Shown here one piece after another: positions 26,795-34,891 of a stretch of DNA of 64,000 nt. The DNA lies in contig JADDKJ010000013.1 in the NCBI GenBank assembly GCA_033717875.1, forward strand, positions 1-64,000, read 5' to 3'. The notes below the pieces were generated by a model, which did not search any database, had not been told where the DNA came from, and worked only from the letters and a program-made list of their open reading frames with translations. The translations under genes were made by a program, and so were the position numbers. This stretch comes from SBBG01 sp033717875. Lineage in GTDB: Bacteria; Pseudomonadota; Gammaproteobacteria; Ga0077554; Ga007554. Numbering within the stretch: position 1 is the first letter of the stretch; each line of letters begins with the position of its first letter.

Positions 26795-28585
26795 ATGAGC
26801 TGGCTGACGATGCGAAGAAATATGGGTATTGGACTGATCCTGCTGGCGGGCCTATTAAGCGCCTGCGGCTCAGGAGGTGGTGGCCCGTCCTCGCCACCGG
26901 GCTCCGCTCCTGGCGTTCTGCTCCACAGCCCCTCCGGCGCCGATGTTCCGGCAAACGCCGTTATCTCCGCCATCTTTTCCAAGCCGATGAATGCCACAGC
27001 ATTTACGAGCACCAACGTAATCGTCACGGCAAACGGTTCCCCCGTCGCTGGCGCGCTCTTCTTCAACGCAGCGACGAACTCCGTGGTCTTCGCGCCCACC
27101 CCTCCTTTGAGTCACAACACAACCTATACCGTCACCATCAAGGCTGGCGTAATGGACACCTCCGGCATCGCAATGGTCAATGACTATACCTGGAGTTTCA
27201 CCACGACCAAATCCGGTTCGGTGGATGACAGCTTTGGTGGGGGTGGCGGCACAGGAGGATCCGGGGGCGGGGGTGGAAGTGGAATTGGCGCGGTTGCCGT
27301 GACCACCCAGGTTTCATCGGAGGGATCAAGCGAAGCCAGGGCCGTCGCCTTCCAGCAGGACGGCAAGATCGTGGTCGCTGGCTCGGCCTGTGGCAGCAAA
27401 GATTCAACCACTGGGAAGTGTACCAACTGGGATTTCGCGCTGGTTCGCTATACAGCGGACGGCGTTCCCGATACAAACTTTGGGAATGCAGGCATCGCCA
27501 TAACCGACATCGGCCAGCACGACATGGCACACGCCATGGCCATCGACTCCCAAGACAGAATAGTCGTCGCGGGCTTTGTCGGGGATGGCAGCGGCAATAA
27601 TGACTTTGCCTTGGCCCGCTATAATCCCGACGGCAGCCTCGATATCTCATTCGATACAGATGGCATCGTAACGACCGATTTCGGCGGGAACGATGTCTCC
27701 TACGCGCTCGCGCTTGACTCAAACAACAACATCATTGTAGCGGGGTTCAGCGGCACCACAGGCGCAGGACAGGCTTACATTTTTTCTGATTCGGCCGAGA
27801 CCAAGGAGATTATTTTCGGAACGAACCTGACTCAGGCAAAATTTGCCGTGGCCCGCTACAGCGCTAATGGCACACCGGACACCACCTTCAATGCCAATGG
27901 CAAGGTCACGACATCCATCGGTATCGGCAGCAACATCAGCATCGCCCGGGCTATCGCCCTCCAGCACGGCAAGATCGTGGTGGCCGGATACGCCGGTGAC
28001 GGCAGCAACAGCAACTTCGCGCTGGCCCGCTATGAACCCAACGGGACACTGGATAGCTCATTTGGCTCCAACGGCGCCGTCACTACGACTATCGCATCCG
28101 GAAAAAACAGCGGCGCTTTGGCCATCGCCATTCAGCAGGACGGCAACATCGTGGCCGCCGGTAATGTCGAGAGCGATTCAGGCAATACGGATTTCGCTCT
28201 TGCCCGTTACAATGCCGACGGCAACCTGGACACCTCGTTCTCGGCTGACGGCAAAACAACCACACGCCCCGGCCAGGGTGGCAAGGCGTCGGCTTATGCC
28301 ATCGCCTTGCAAGGCGACGGCAAGATCGTTGCCGTGGGCACAGCCTCGAATGGCACGGACAACGATTTTGCCATGGTCCGTTACCGCAACGACAACGGTT
28401 CGATCGACAACGGCTTTGGCTGGGGTGGGGTGGTGCTCACTCCGGTGCGCTCCGGTGAGGACGTGGCCTTCGCGGTCGTACCCCAGCAATCGGTGGATGG
28501 CAAGCTCAGGCTCATCATGGCGGGAAGAAGCCGCAACGCAAAAACGGGGTATTTCGATTTCGCCCTGGTCCGCTATTGGCAATGA
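26795..28585 (+). CDS. Lipoprotein with Big_5 domain and seven delta-60 repeats
   Basis: The start is ATG 26795 behind GGGGAAAA, giving 596 residues; an upstream GTG at 26771 lacks a site. The lipobox LLSAC places lipidated Cys24. A Ser/Gly/Pro linker leads to one Ig-like Big_5 domain (about 36-140, with AVISAIFSKPMNA and YTVTIKAGVMDTSG). A glycine-rich hinge (GGGGGTGGSGGGGGSG) follows. Seven beta-propeller-type delta-60 repeats come next, each with a pattern like AIAxQxDGKIVVAG...DFALARYNxDGxLDxSF. The protein is probably surface- or periplasm-exposed, with a seven-bladed propeller. The ligand is unknown. It is separated from ubiB by about 130 bases and may be transcribed on its own. Confidence 0.85.
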   Translation: MSWLTMRRNMGIGLILLAGLLSACGSGGGGPSSPPGSAPGVLLHSPSGADVPANAVISAIFSKPMNATAFTSTNVIVTANGSPVAGALFFNAATNSVVFAPTPPLSHNTTYTVTIKAGVMDTSGIAMVNDYTWSFTTTKSGSVDDSFGGGGGTGGSGGGGGSGIGAVAVTTQVSSEGSSEARAVAFQQDGKIVVAGSACGSKDSTTGKCTNWDFALVRYTADGVPDTNFGNAGIAITDIGQHDMAHAMAIDSQDRIVVAGFVGDGSGNNDFALARYNPDGSLDISFDTDGIVTTDFGGNDVSYALALDSNNNIIVAGFSGTTGAGQAYIFSDSAETKEIIFGTNLTQAKFAVARYSANGTPDTTFNANGKVTTSIGIGSNISIARAIALQHGKIVVAGYAGDGSNSNFALARYEPNGTLDSSFGSNGAVTTTIASGKNSGALAIAIQQDGNIVAAGNVESDSGNTDFALARYNADGNLDTSFSADGKTTTRPGQGGKASAYAIALQGDGKIVAVGTASNGTDNDFAMVRYRNDNGSIDNGFGWGGVVLTPVRSGEDVAFAVVPQQSVDGKLRLIMAGRSRNAKTGYFDFALVRYWQ

Positions 28586-28616
28586 TCACGGAAATGTGCG
28601 GGGTAAGCCAACCGGA

Positions 28617-28967
28617 TCAACCACGCCTTTTCCTGGCGCCACGAGGTTTGCTCAGCGCAACGCGCAGTGCCTTGCCGGCCCAGACACGCAGCTCCGTCGC
28701 GTCCTCCAACACTTCGGCGGGTACCTGGTAATAACTCATGGTGTAAGCCTTGCCGTCGAACGGTTTGAATGGTCTCATGCCCGCCGCCTCGAAATCGGGG
28801 CGATTGGTATCGTCCACCTTGAAGTACAAGATGTCCTCGGCAATCAGCGCGAACATCACGTCTTGCAGGTACAAGCCCGCCCCGCCGAACATTTTCCTGA
28901 CGGTCACCCGGCCAACGCCGTGCAACTGGTCGCGCACGTAGTCGAGATAGGCGTCACTGACAGGCAT
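28617..28967 (-). CDS. TfoX N-terminal-domain protein
   Basis: This 116-residue protein is a stand-alone TfoX-N domain (VRKMFGGAGLYLQDVMFALI, LYFKVDDTNRPDFEAAG, MSYYQVPAEVLED). A basic tail ends PRGARKRRG. It lacks the C-terminal half present in the competence regulator TfoX/Sxy, so a regulatory role cannot be assumed. It overlaps the 3' end of tag by 14 bases and is the last gene of that unit. Confidence 0.85.
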   Translation of the reverse strand: MPVSDAYLDYVRDQLHGVGRVTVRKMFGGAGLYLQDVMFALIAEDILYFKVDDTNRPDFEAAGMRPFKPFDGKAYTMSYYQVPAEVLEDATELRVWAGKALRVALSKPRGARKRRG

Positions 28968-29520
28968 GGTGACGGAAACAATCCACGGTATGATCGTTCA
29001 CCATCCCCGTCGCCTGCATGAAGGCGTAGCAGATGGTCGAGCCGACAAACTTGAAACCGCGCTTTGCCAAGTCCTTGCTCATGGCGTCGGATTCGGCGGT
29101 TTTGGCGGGAATTTCCTTCAGCATCCGCCATGAATTCTGGCGGGGATGGCTGCCGACAAAACTCCAGATATAGCTATCAAAGCTGCCGAACTTCTCCTGC
29201 ACGGCCAAAAACGCCTTGGCGTTTTGCACCGCGGCGGCGACCTTGAGCCGGTTGCGCACGATACCGGGGTCGGCCAGCAGGGCGGCCATCTTGCTGTCGT
29301 CGTAACGGGCCATCTTCGTGGCGTCGAAATGGTCGAAAGCCTGGCGGTAATTGCCGCGTTTTTTCAGTATCGTCGACCAGCTCAGGCCCGCCTGGGCCCC
29401 CTCCAGGATAAGAAACTCGAACAACAACCGGTCGTCATGCACCGGCACGCCCCACTCGGTATCGTGGTACTCGACCATCTCCGGCGAACCCGCGCTCGCC
29501 CATTCACAACGCTGTTTCAT
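28954..29520 (-). CDS. tag: DNA-3-methyladenine glycosylase I
   Basis: This 188-residue protein is the size of E. coli Tag. The opening RCEWA and EYHDTEWGVP supply zinc ligands Cys5 and His19, and the closing HTVDC supplies His177 and Cys181. LEGAQAGLSWSTIL and the helix-hairpin-helix region are typical. It excises 3-methyladenine from alkylated DNA. It overlaps the upstream WYL regulator by four bases and the downstream TfoX-N gene, so the three are translationally coupled. Confidence 0.95.
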   Translation of the reverse strand: MKQRCEWASAGSPEMVEYHDTEWGVPVHDDRLLFEFLILEGAQAGLSWSTILKKRGNYRQAFDHFDATKMARYDDSKMAALLADPGIVRNRLKVAAAVQNAKAFLAVQEKFGSFDSYIWSFVGSHPRQNSWRMLKEIPAKTAESDAMSKDLAKRGFKFVGSTICYAFMQATGMVNDHTVDCFRHHACQ

Positions 29521-30209
29521 GTCGTGCCCTTCTCGCTGCCGACAAACTGAAAAAAATCCTGCAAGGTCCGTCCCGGCTGGTTGCCGAATTGCTCATCGAG
29601 AACTTCCAACCGTTCGACGCGATCCAGCCTGAAGTGCCGGAAATCGTCGCGCAATTCACACCAGGCGGCCAGCGACCATGTCGCCCCCCAATAAAACAGC
29701 CCCAGCGGCAGGATGATGCGCTGCGATTTCTGACCGTCCGCTCGCGTGTACGAAAGAAATACCTTGCACTGCCTGGCAATGGCGCCACGCAAATCACCCA
29801 GCGCCGCGGTCACCGCCCCTGGCACATGAAAATCCGGCGCATGGAGCGGCGAATCGGTCAGGCGGTTCTTGAGCCGTGAGGGCAGTACCGCATCCACCTT
29901 GACCAGCACATCGCCGGCGGCCCTGGCCAGCGCGGCATCGGCCCAACTGCCGACGATGCGCGCGCCAAGCACCATGGCTTCGAGTTCGTCCTCGGTAAAC
30001 ATCAGCGGCGGCAGATCGTACCCTCGCCGCAGCGCATAACCCACCCCCGCCTCGCCCTCGATGGGCACACCGGAGACGATGAGGTCCTGCATGTCCCGGT
30101 AAACAGTGCGCTCCGATACCTCCAGTTCCTCGGCCAGACGCTGCGCCGTCGTCACCCGGCGGCGGCGCAGAATCTGGATGATCTGGAACAAGCGGTCGGC
30201 ACGACGCAC
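29517..30209 (-). CDS. YafY-type HTH/WYL-domain transcriptional regulator
   Basis: This 230-residue protein runs from GTG 30207-30209. An N-terminal helix-turn-helix (RVTTAQRLAEELEVSERTVYRDMQDL, here split for reading) is followed by GYALRRGYDLPPLMFTEDE and a WYL ligand-binding domain (about 135-215). WYL regulators respond to nucleic-acid or nucleotide ligands and often control DNA-damage or defence genes. It leads a unit with tag and the TfoX-N gene, which it may regulate. Confidence 0.88.
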   Translation of the reverse strand: MRRADRLFQIIQILRRRRVTTAQRLAEELEVSERTVYRDMQDLIVSGVPIEGEAGVGYALRRGYDLPPLMFTEDELEAMVLGARIVGSWADAALARAAGDVLVKVDAVLPSRLKNRLTDSPLHAPDFHVPGAVTAALGDLRGAIARQCKVFLSYTRADGQKSQRIILPLGLFYWGATWSLAAWCELRDDFRHFRLDRVERLEVLDEQFGNQPGRTLQDFFQFVGSEKGTT

Positions 30210-30218
30210 GAATGCAGG

Positions 30219-30584
30219 TCACTCAGGCGCGTGGCACACCGCCTCGATATTGTGACCATCGGGATCGAGCACAAAGGCTCCGTAATAAGTGGGATGGTAC
30301 ATGGCGCGTATGCCCGGCGGGCCGTTGTCCTTACCGCCTGCGGCCATCGCCGCGGCGTAAAACTCCCTCACCTTGGCACGATTGGCGGCCGCGAACGCGA
30401 CGTGAATCCGGGGTGTAATTGCTTTACCGCCATTGATCCAGAAGTCGGGTTTGCCACCCGCGCCGAAACCTGCGTACCCCTCCCATTCCATCACCACCTC
30501 ATAACCCAATGGCGCGAGCGCCGCTCTGTAGAACGCCTTGCTCTTTTCGTAATCGCTTACTTCAAGCCCGATATGGTCAAGCAT
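30219..30584 (-). CDS. VOC (glyoxalase/bleomycin-resistance) family protein
   Basis: The start is ATG 30582-30584 (MLDHIGLEVSDYEKS) behind a strong AAGGAGGG; an upstream extension of 14 codons is rejected. The 121 residues form two beta-alpha-beta-beta-beta modules typical of VOC proteins. Putative metal ligands are His4 in the first strand, the RIHVAF His and the final NIEAV Glu. It could be a dioxygenase, isomerase or resistance protein; the substrate is unknown. It follows another VOC gene. Confidence 0.85.
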   Translation of the reverse strand: MLDHIGLEVSDYEKSKAFYRAALAPLGYEVVMEWEGYAGFGAGGKPDFWINGGKAITPRIHVAFAAANRAKVREFYAAAMAAGGKDNGPPGIRAMYHPTYYGAFVLDPDGHNIEAVCHAPE

Positions 30585-30622
30585 GGAGAATCCCTCCTTA
30601 CATGAAGTGTTCCAAACCACGG

Positions 30623-31021
30623 TCACGCCATCGGCTGCAAATTCTGCCAGACGCCAATGATATTGCCCTCGGTATCCTTGATATACGCGTAGAGCCCCAT
30701 ATCGGCGATTTCCATCTTCTCCATCACAACGGTGCCGCCCGCGGCTTTCACTTGCGCAAGCGATGCGTCGATGTCTTCAACCGTGATTGCAACCACCGGG
30801 CCTTGTACGGGGAACTGCGGACTGCGCTGGAACATACCGCCATTGATGAAACCCGCCTCTTTCCACATGTTTTTTTCATCCACCGGGCCGGTGTGAAGTC
30901 CCACATAGAGCATGCCGGGCATGGGGAATTCCATGGTTTTCCATCCGAACACGCCTTCATAAAACTTTCTCGCGCGAGCGACATCATCGGCCGGGATTTC
31001 AAAATGCTGTACTTTATCCAT
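30623..31021 (-). CDS. VOC family protein (second paralogue)
   Basis: The start is ATG 31019-31021 (MDKVQHFEIPADDVA) with GGAGG 8 bases upstream; longer starts are possible but lack a site. The 132 residues comprise two VOC modules (FEIPADDVARARKFYEGVFGW; VVAITVEDIDASLAQVKAAGG). The lineage resembles the predicted lactoylglutathione-lyase-like enzymes near YP_-type glyoxalase proteins. The substrate is unknown. It lies 38 bases upstream of the next VOC gene in one unit. Confidence 0.83.
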   Translation of the reverse strand: MDKVQHFEIPADDVARARKFYEGVFGWKTMEFPMPGMLYVGLHTGPVDEKNMWKEAGFINGGMFQRSPQFPVQGPVVAITVEDIDASLAQVKAAGGTVVMEKMEIADMGLYAYIKDTEGNIIGVWQNLQPMA

Positions 31022-31130
31022 CTGCTTATCCTCCATGAATTGAGAAAATGCGAAAGTAGCTACTGCCAAACGACTTTGCCACTGTACAACACCGCTCCTG
31101 ACAACATGATGTCAGGAGAATAGAAAGGAG

Positions 31131-32099
31131 CTACTCCACTCTCTCCCCGGCTGCCTGAAGATCGGCATGATAGGAAGAACGCACCATCGGACCGCTGGCG
31201 ACGTTGCTGAAGCCCATCTTTTCGCCCAGCTCGGCCAAGCGCGAAAACTCCTCGGGCATAACATAGCGCGCTACGGGCAGGTGATGCTGGCTGGGTTGCA
31301 GATACTGCCCTAGCGTGAGCATGTCGCAATCGTGGGCGCGCAGGTCGATCATTACCTGCTCGACCTCTTCGAGTGTTTCTCCCAGGCCCAGCATCAGGCC
31401 GGACTTGGTGGGAACGGCGGGATGGGCGGCCTTGAAGCGCCGCAGCAAGCTGAGTGACCAGGCATAATCGGAACCGGGACGGGCCTGTTTGTAGAGGCGC
31501 GGCACGGTCTCCAGATTGTGATTGAAGACATCCGGCGGATTGGCGTTCAGAACCTCCAGCGCGATATCCATGCGCCCGCGAAAATCGGGCACCAGGATCT
31601 CCAGCCGGGTATTCGGCGCACGGTGGCGTATCGCCTGGATGCAGGCGGCGAAATGCCCCGCCCCGCCGTCGCGCAGATCGTCGCGATCGACGGAAGTGAC
31701 CACCACATAGCGCAGCCCCATCGCCGCGATGGTGCACGCCAGATTTTCCGGCTCGTCGGCATCGAGCGCACCGGGCCTGCCATGCGCGACATCACAGAAC
31801 GGGCAGCGCCGCGTGCAGATGTTGCCCATGATCATGAAGGTGGCCGTGCCATGGCCAAAGCATTCGCCCAGGTTGGGACAGGAGGCTTCTTCACACACGG
31901 TGTGCAGCTTGTGCTCGCGCAGCACATCCTTCAAGCGCGCCACCTCCGGACTGTTCGGCGAGCGGGCGCGTATCCAGGCCGGCTTCTTCAGCGGACTGAC
32001 CGCCGGCACCACCTTGACCGGGATGCGCGCGACCTTGGATTCGCCCTTCAATGGATTGGGAAACTGGATTGCGGGTTCGTCGATGTCGGGAGTAGTCAT
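31131..32099 (-). CDS. lipA: Lipoyl synthase
   Basis: The start is set at ATG 32097-32099 (MTTPDIDEP), giving 322 residues against 321 in E. coli; the long upstream frame runs through lipB in another frame. Auxiliary cluster cysteines lie at 69, 74 and 80 (CEEASCPNLGEC) and the radical-SAM cluster at 95, 99 and 102 (CTRRCPFC). The terminal RSSYHA supplies the conserved serine ligand. It inserts two sulfurs into octanoyl groups on lipoyl domains. lipB lies 32 bases upstream. Confidence 0.97.
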   Translation of the reverse strand: MTTPDIDEPAIQFPNPLKGESKVARIPVKVVPAVSPLKKPAWIRARSPNSPEVARLKDVLREHKLHTVCEEASCPNLGECFGHGTATFMIMGNICTRRCPFCDVAHGRPGALDADEPENLACTIAAMGLRYVVVTSVDRDDLRDGGAGHFAACIQAIRHRAPNTRLEILVPDFRGRMDIALEVLNANPPDVFNHNLETVPRLYKQARPGSDYAWSLSLLRRFKAAHPAVPTKSGLMLGLGETLEEVEQVMIDLRAHDCDMLTLGQYLQPSQHHLPVARYVMPEEFSRLAELGEKMGFSNVASGPMVRSSYHADLQAAGERVE

Positions 32100-32131
32100 T
32101 GGAATTCCGCTGCTTGCGTAAGTTGGATATT

Positions 32132-32764
32132 TTACCCCAGATACCGCTGTAAAGCCTTGAGCAGCGCCTCGGACACCGCGCCAAGATCGTCCGGCCCGCC
32201 CAGATCGCTCACCTGTGTCACTTCCATGCCCACATGACCACAGGGATTGATGCGCCGGAACGGCTCCAGATCCATCGCCACGTTGAGACTCAGGCCGTGA
32301 TAGGTGCACCCATGACGCACCCGCAGGCCAAGCGCGGCGATTTTTTTGTCCGCCACGTAAACACCCGGCGCATCGGCGCGGGCACGAGCGGAAATGCCAT
32401 AGTCCGCCAGCAACTCGATCACCGTTTGCTCCATCAGGCTCACCAGTCGCCGCACGCCCCAGCCGCGGCGGCGCAAATCGAGCAACAGGTAAATAACAGC
32501 CTGACCCGGGCCATGGTAGGTCACCTGACCGCCGCGATCGACCTGCACCACGGGAATGCCGCCGGAATCGAGCAGATGCTCGGGTTTGCCGTTCATGCCC
32601 TGAGTGTAAACGGGCAGGTGTTCGACCACCCAAAGCTCGTCCTGGGCATCCGCCGTGCGGGTCTCAGTGAATTGCTGCATGGCGCGCCACACCGGCACGT
32701 AGTCCTGGCGTCCGAAATGACGCACCGTGACGACTTCCCGGCCAACGGATTCCGTAGAGGACAT
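32132..32764 (-). CDS. lipB: Lipoyl(octanoyl) transferase
   Basis: The start is chosen at ATG 32762-32764 (MSSTESVGREVV), giving 210 residues. ATG at 32767 or 32785 are alternatives, while anything longer crosses the promoter. VDRGGQVTYHGPGQ, RADAPGVYV and KKIAALGLRV (catalytic Lys) are the family signatures. RINPCGHVGME carries the catalytic Cys. It transfers octanoate from acyl carrier protein to lipoyl domains. It is followed by lipA in one operon. Confidence 0.94.
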   Translation of the reverse strand: MSSTESVGREVVTVRHFGRQDYVPVWRAMQQFTETRTADAQDELWVVEHLPVYTQGMNGKPEHLLDSGGIPVVQVDRGGQVTYHGPGQAVIYLLLDLRRRGWGVRRLVSLMEQTVIELLADYGISARARADAPGVYVADKKIAALGLRVRHGCTYHGLSLNVAMDLEPFRRINPCGHVGMEVTQVSDLGGPDDLGAVSEALLKALQRYLG

Positions 32765-32827
32765 CATGGCGCCGGTAAACAGCATCTCTTGACTTTCATG
32801 ATCAGGGTAGTTTAGATTTGCTCGCAC

Positions 32828-32833
32828 ATTATA
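32828..32833 (-). promoter_or_regulatory. Probable -10 box of the lipB-lipA promoter
   Basis: On the minus strand this reads TATAAT, a perfect -10 hexamer. It would start transcription near 32820, about 35-55 bases before the possible lipB start codons. No strong -35 box is visible. It argues against lipB starts further upstream. Confidence 0.45.
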
Positions 32834-32886
32834 CCCCTTCGTGAACTGTGAAATACGGCTCACAATAAAAACACCTTGCAGTATCC

Positions 32887-32912
32887 CTAAGCGGCCTTCG
32901 GCCGCTTTTTTT
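32887..32912 (+). terminator. Intrinsic terminator just upstream of yqaA
   Basis: AAGCGGCC-TTC-GGCCGCTT followed by a run of T forms a strong plus-strand terminator. No plus-strand gene precedes it, and it sits about 20 bases before the yqaA start, so it may attenuate yqaA or end a small transcript. Confidence 0.8.
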
Positions 32913-32932
32913 CTACTCACCATAAAAAATTC

Positions 32933-33361
32933 ATGCTGGAAATACTCAACGAATGGGGATTGTGGGGATTGTTCCTGCTCTCCATGCTCGCCTCGACGCT
33001 GATCCCCGGCGGCTCGGAGGCGATGCTGGCCTGGCTCGCCGCCAACGGCAGCCATGATCCGTTGACGCTGTTTGGTGTGGCGACGCTGGGTAATACGCTG
33101 GGCGGCATGATCTCCTGGGGCATGGGCCGGCTGATCGCCTGGCGTTATCCGGCGCAGGAGATGAAAAACGAAAAACTGCGCCGGGCGGCGCAGTACCTGC
33201 GAAAATGGGGCAGCCCACTGTTACTGTTTTCCTGGCTGCCGGTCGTTGGCGATCCGTTGTGCGTCGCGGCAGGCTGGCTGCGCATCCACGCGGGACTGGC
33301 GCTGCTGTTCATCGCCATTGGCAAGGCGTCGCGGTATGCGGCGATTTTGCTGATTGTTTAG
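32933..33361 (+). CDS. yqaA: YqaA-family membrane protein (VTT/DedA-like)
   Basis: This 142-residue protein has four hydrophobic stretches. The segments LLSMLASTLIPGGSEAMLAWL and GNTLGGMISWGMGRLI match YqaA, a small relative of the DedA/VTT membrane proteins. GSPLLLFSWLPVVGDPLCVAAG is also conserved. DedA-like proteins are linked to phospholipid or undecaprenyl-phosphate flipping, but YqaA itself has no assigned role. Its TAG stop overlaps the first bases of a repeat element. Confidence 0.88.
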   Translation: MLEILNEWGLWGLFLLSMLASTLIPGGSEAMLAWLAANGSHDPLTLFGVATLGNTLGGMISWGMGRLIAWRYPAQEMKNEKLRRAAQYLRKWGSPLLLFSWLPVVGDPLCVAAGWLRIHAGLALLFIAIGKASRYAAILLIV

Positions 33362-33448
33362 GAAGCTCTGAATAATTCCATCCTGGAATTCTCAGAGCCG
33401 GCACATCCCTGTGCCGCGGAACCTCTGAATTATTCAGAGGTTCCTTAG
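33359..33448. repeat. 90-bp inverted-repeat element (family shared with 48421-48579)
   Basis: Terminal arms TTAGGAAGCTCTGAATAATTC and GAATTATTCAGAGGTTCCTTAG are complementary with one or two mismatches. Inside lie ATTCCATCCTGGAATT and a GCACA/TGTGC hairpin. The same outer and inner motifs recur at 48421-48579. The left end provides the yqaA stop codon. Confidence 0.8.
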
Positions 33449-33487
33449 TCGTACCGCATCACAAAGCAATCGAGAAATGCGGTGCCG

Positions 33488-34588
33488 TCATGCCCCCACT
33501 GCGGTATCCAGCCCTTCCCTCGGCACGCCATTCAACCCACCCTGCAGCACATGCGCCCGGATACCATACTGCCCGAATATCGAAACCACCGCGGAACTGC
33601 GCCGCCCTGTGTCGCAGTAGCAAATATAGACGCGGGCGCGGTCCAGCTCTCGCATCCGCCGGTGCAAATCCTGGCCGGGAATGTTGATCGCGCCCGGCAG
33701 ATGCGCATGAGCAAACTCCGATGCCGTGCGCACATCCAGCCATTGCGCGCCTTTTGCGATCAACGTCTGGGCCTGCTCATACGCCACCCACTGCAACGGG
33801 GGCTCCTTGAGCAACTGCACGAAATCCGCCTTGGATAAACGCAACAGCACGCCGTCGGTCGTCATCGATACGGTCGCGTTGCGCGGCTGCCCGGAAATCA
33901 GCGCCATCTCGCCAAAACCATCGCCTTCGACAAGCTCGGCCAGCTCGATGGTTTCGCTCTCGTCATCCTTGACACAGGTCACCAGCGCCATGCCCTCGTC
34001 GATGAAATAACAGTAATCACCCGCATCGCCTTGGCGGATGACGACATCTCCCGCGCTCACCCGGACGGGCTCCAGTTGGTCAAGAAACTTTTCTATATTC
34101 GCGGGATGAAGATATTTCAACACCGGCGCGCGCGAGATTTTGGCTATCCAGCGCGCCTTGTCGACATTCAGCACGCCCTCCTCGCTCATGATGATCTCCG
34201 GTTCCCTGGAGGCGAACTGGCTCCAGGCCAGCATGGACTCGATCAGACCGCTCTCCAGGCGGATCACGTCCACATCCGTTACGGCAATAGCCGTAGAGCG
34301 CCGTGGCTGCTCCCTGTCCAGCGGAGCACATGACTCGCCGGCCGCCACCAGCAGACCTTGCACGCGCTGTTGTCCGCCTGTTTGCGATGATTCGAGACGA
34401 ACCTCGCCACGCAGCAGATAAACCATCTTCCGATCCGTTTCGCCCTCACGAAAAAGAATTTCACCTGCCGCAACGTGCTCCATTGCGGCCTTCGCCGCCA
34501 GATGCTCCTGCTGCTCCTGTGTCAGTGACGCCAAGGGCTCCAGCCGCTTGAGCAGCTCGATCGACACAGCGGATGATGATGAATTCAT
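33488..34588 (-). CDS. Two cyclic-nucleotide-binding domains fused to a rhodanese domain
   Basis: This 366-residue protein has two cNMP-binding domains (about 15-125 and 150-260) and a C-terminal rhodanese domain (about 270-355). The second cNMP domain has a full phosphate-binding cassette (FGEMALISGQPRNATV, Arg236), whereas the first lacks it. The rhodanese loop CDTGRRSS places the persulfide cysteine at Cys325. There is no membrane segment or DNA-binding helix. It may couple cyclic-nucleotide binding to sulfane-sulfur transfer, but this is inference. A DUF2905 gene lies just upstream with a 1-base gap. Confidence 0.9.
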   Translation of the reverse strand: MNSSSSAVSIELLKRLEPLASLTQEQQEHLAAKAAMEHVAAGEILFREGETDRKMVYLLRGEVRLESSQTGGQQRVQGLLVAAGESCAPLDREQPRRSTAIAVTDVDVIRLESGLIESMLAWSQFASREPEIIMSEEGVLNVDKARWIAKISRAPVLKYLHPANIEKFLDQLEPVRVSAGDVVIRQGDAGDYCYFIDEGMALVTCVKDDESETIELAELVEGDGFGEMALISGQPRNATVSMTTDGVLLRLSKADFVQLLKEPPLQWVAYEQAQTLIAKGAQWLDVRTASEFAHAHLPGAINIPGQDLHRRMRELDRARVYICYCDTGRRSSAVVSIFGQYGIRAHVLQGGLNGVPREGLDTAVGA

Positions 34589-34589
34589 G

Positions 34590-34799
34590 TCACTTCCTGA
34601 AGAATAACCATAACAACAAACTGAGCACCAGGCTCACGATGATGGATGTCGCAATGGGAAAATAGAAACGGAAACCATCGCGCTCTACAGCGATGTCGCC
34701 CGGAAGCTTGCCAAGACCGACTTTCTGCAAGAGCGGCCACAGCAATCCCACGACGACCAGAACGGCGCCGATGATGATCAATACCCGACTGATGTTCAT
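34590..34799 (-). CDS. DUF2905 small membrane protein
   Basis: This 69-residue protein has two hydrophobic helices (about 5-25 and 48-66) around the diagnostic LGKLPGDIAVERDGFRFYFP segment. DUF2905 proteins are widespread and uncharacterised. It is co-transcribed with the cNMP-rhodanese gene, which starts one base after its stop. Confidence 0.88.
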   Translation of the reverse strand: MNISRVLIIIGAVLVVVGLLWPLLQKVGLGKLPGDIAVERDGFRFYFPIATSIIVSLVLSLLLWLFFRK

Positions 34800-34891
34800 A
34801 GCGGAAGTACTGTCGCTGTAAGCGATAAATTAGCATAATATCAGAACCCTGCCGATACGGTTATCGTCACCCATGCAACAGGAGGTATCCC

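Noticed and set aside
31095..31118. Hairpin CTCCTGAC-N8-GTCAGGAG as terminator of lipA or the VOC genes
   Set aside because: The stem is short and has no T-run on either strand, so it is not called a terminator.
32100..32633. N-terminal extension of lipA to 500 residues
   Set aside because: The extension is an out-of-frame reading of lipB with Arg/Gly-rich composition. LipA homology starts near the ATG at 32099.
32765..33055. N-terminal extension of lipB to 307 residues
   Set aside because: It would cross the terminator before yqaA and a TATAAT promoter box, and has no homology.
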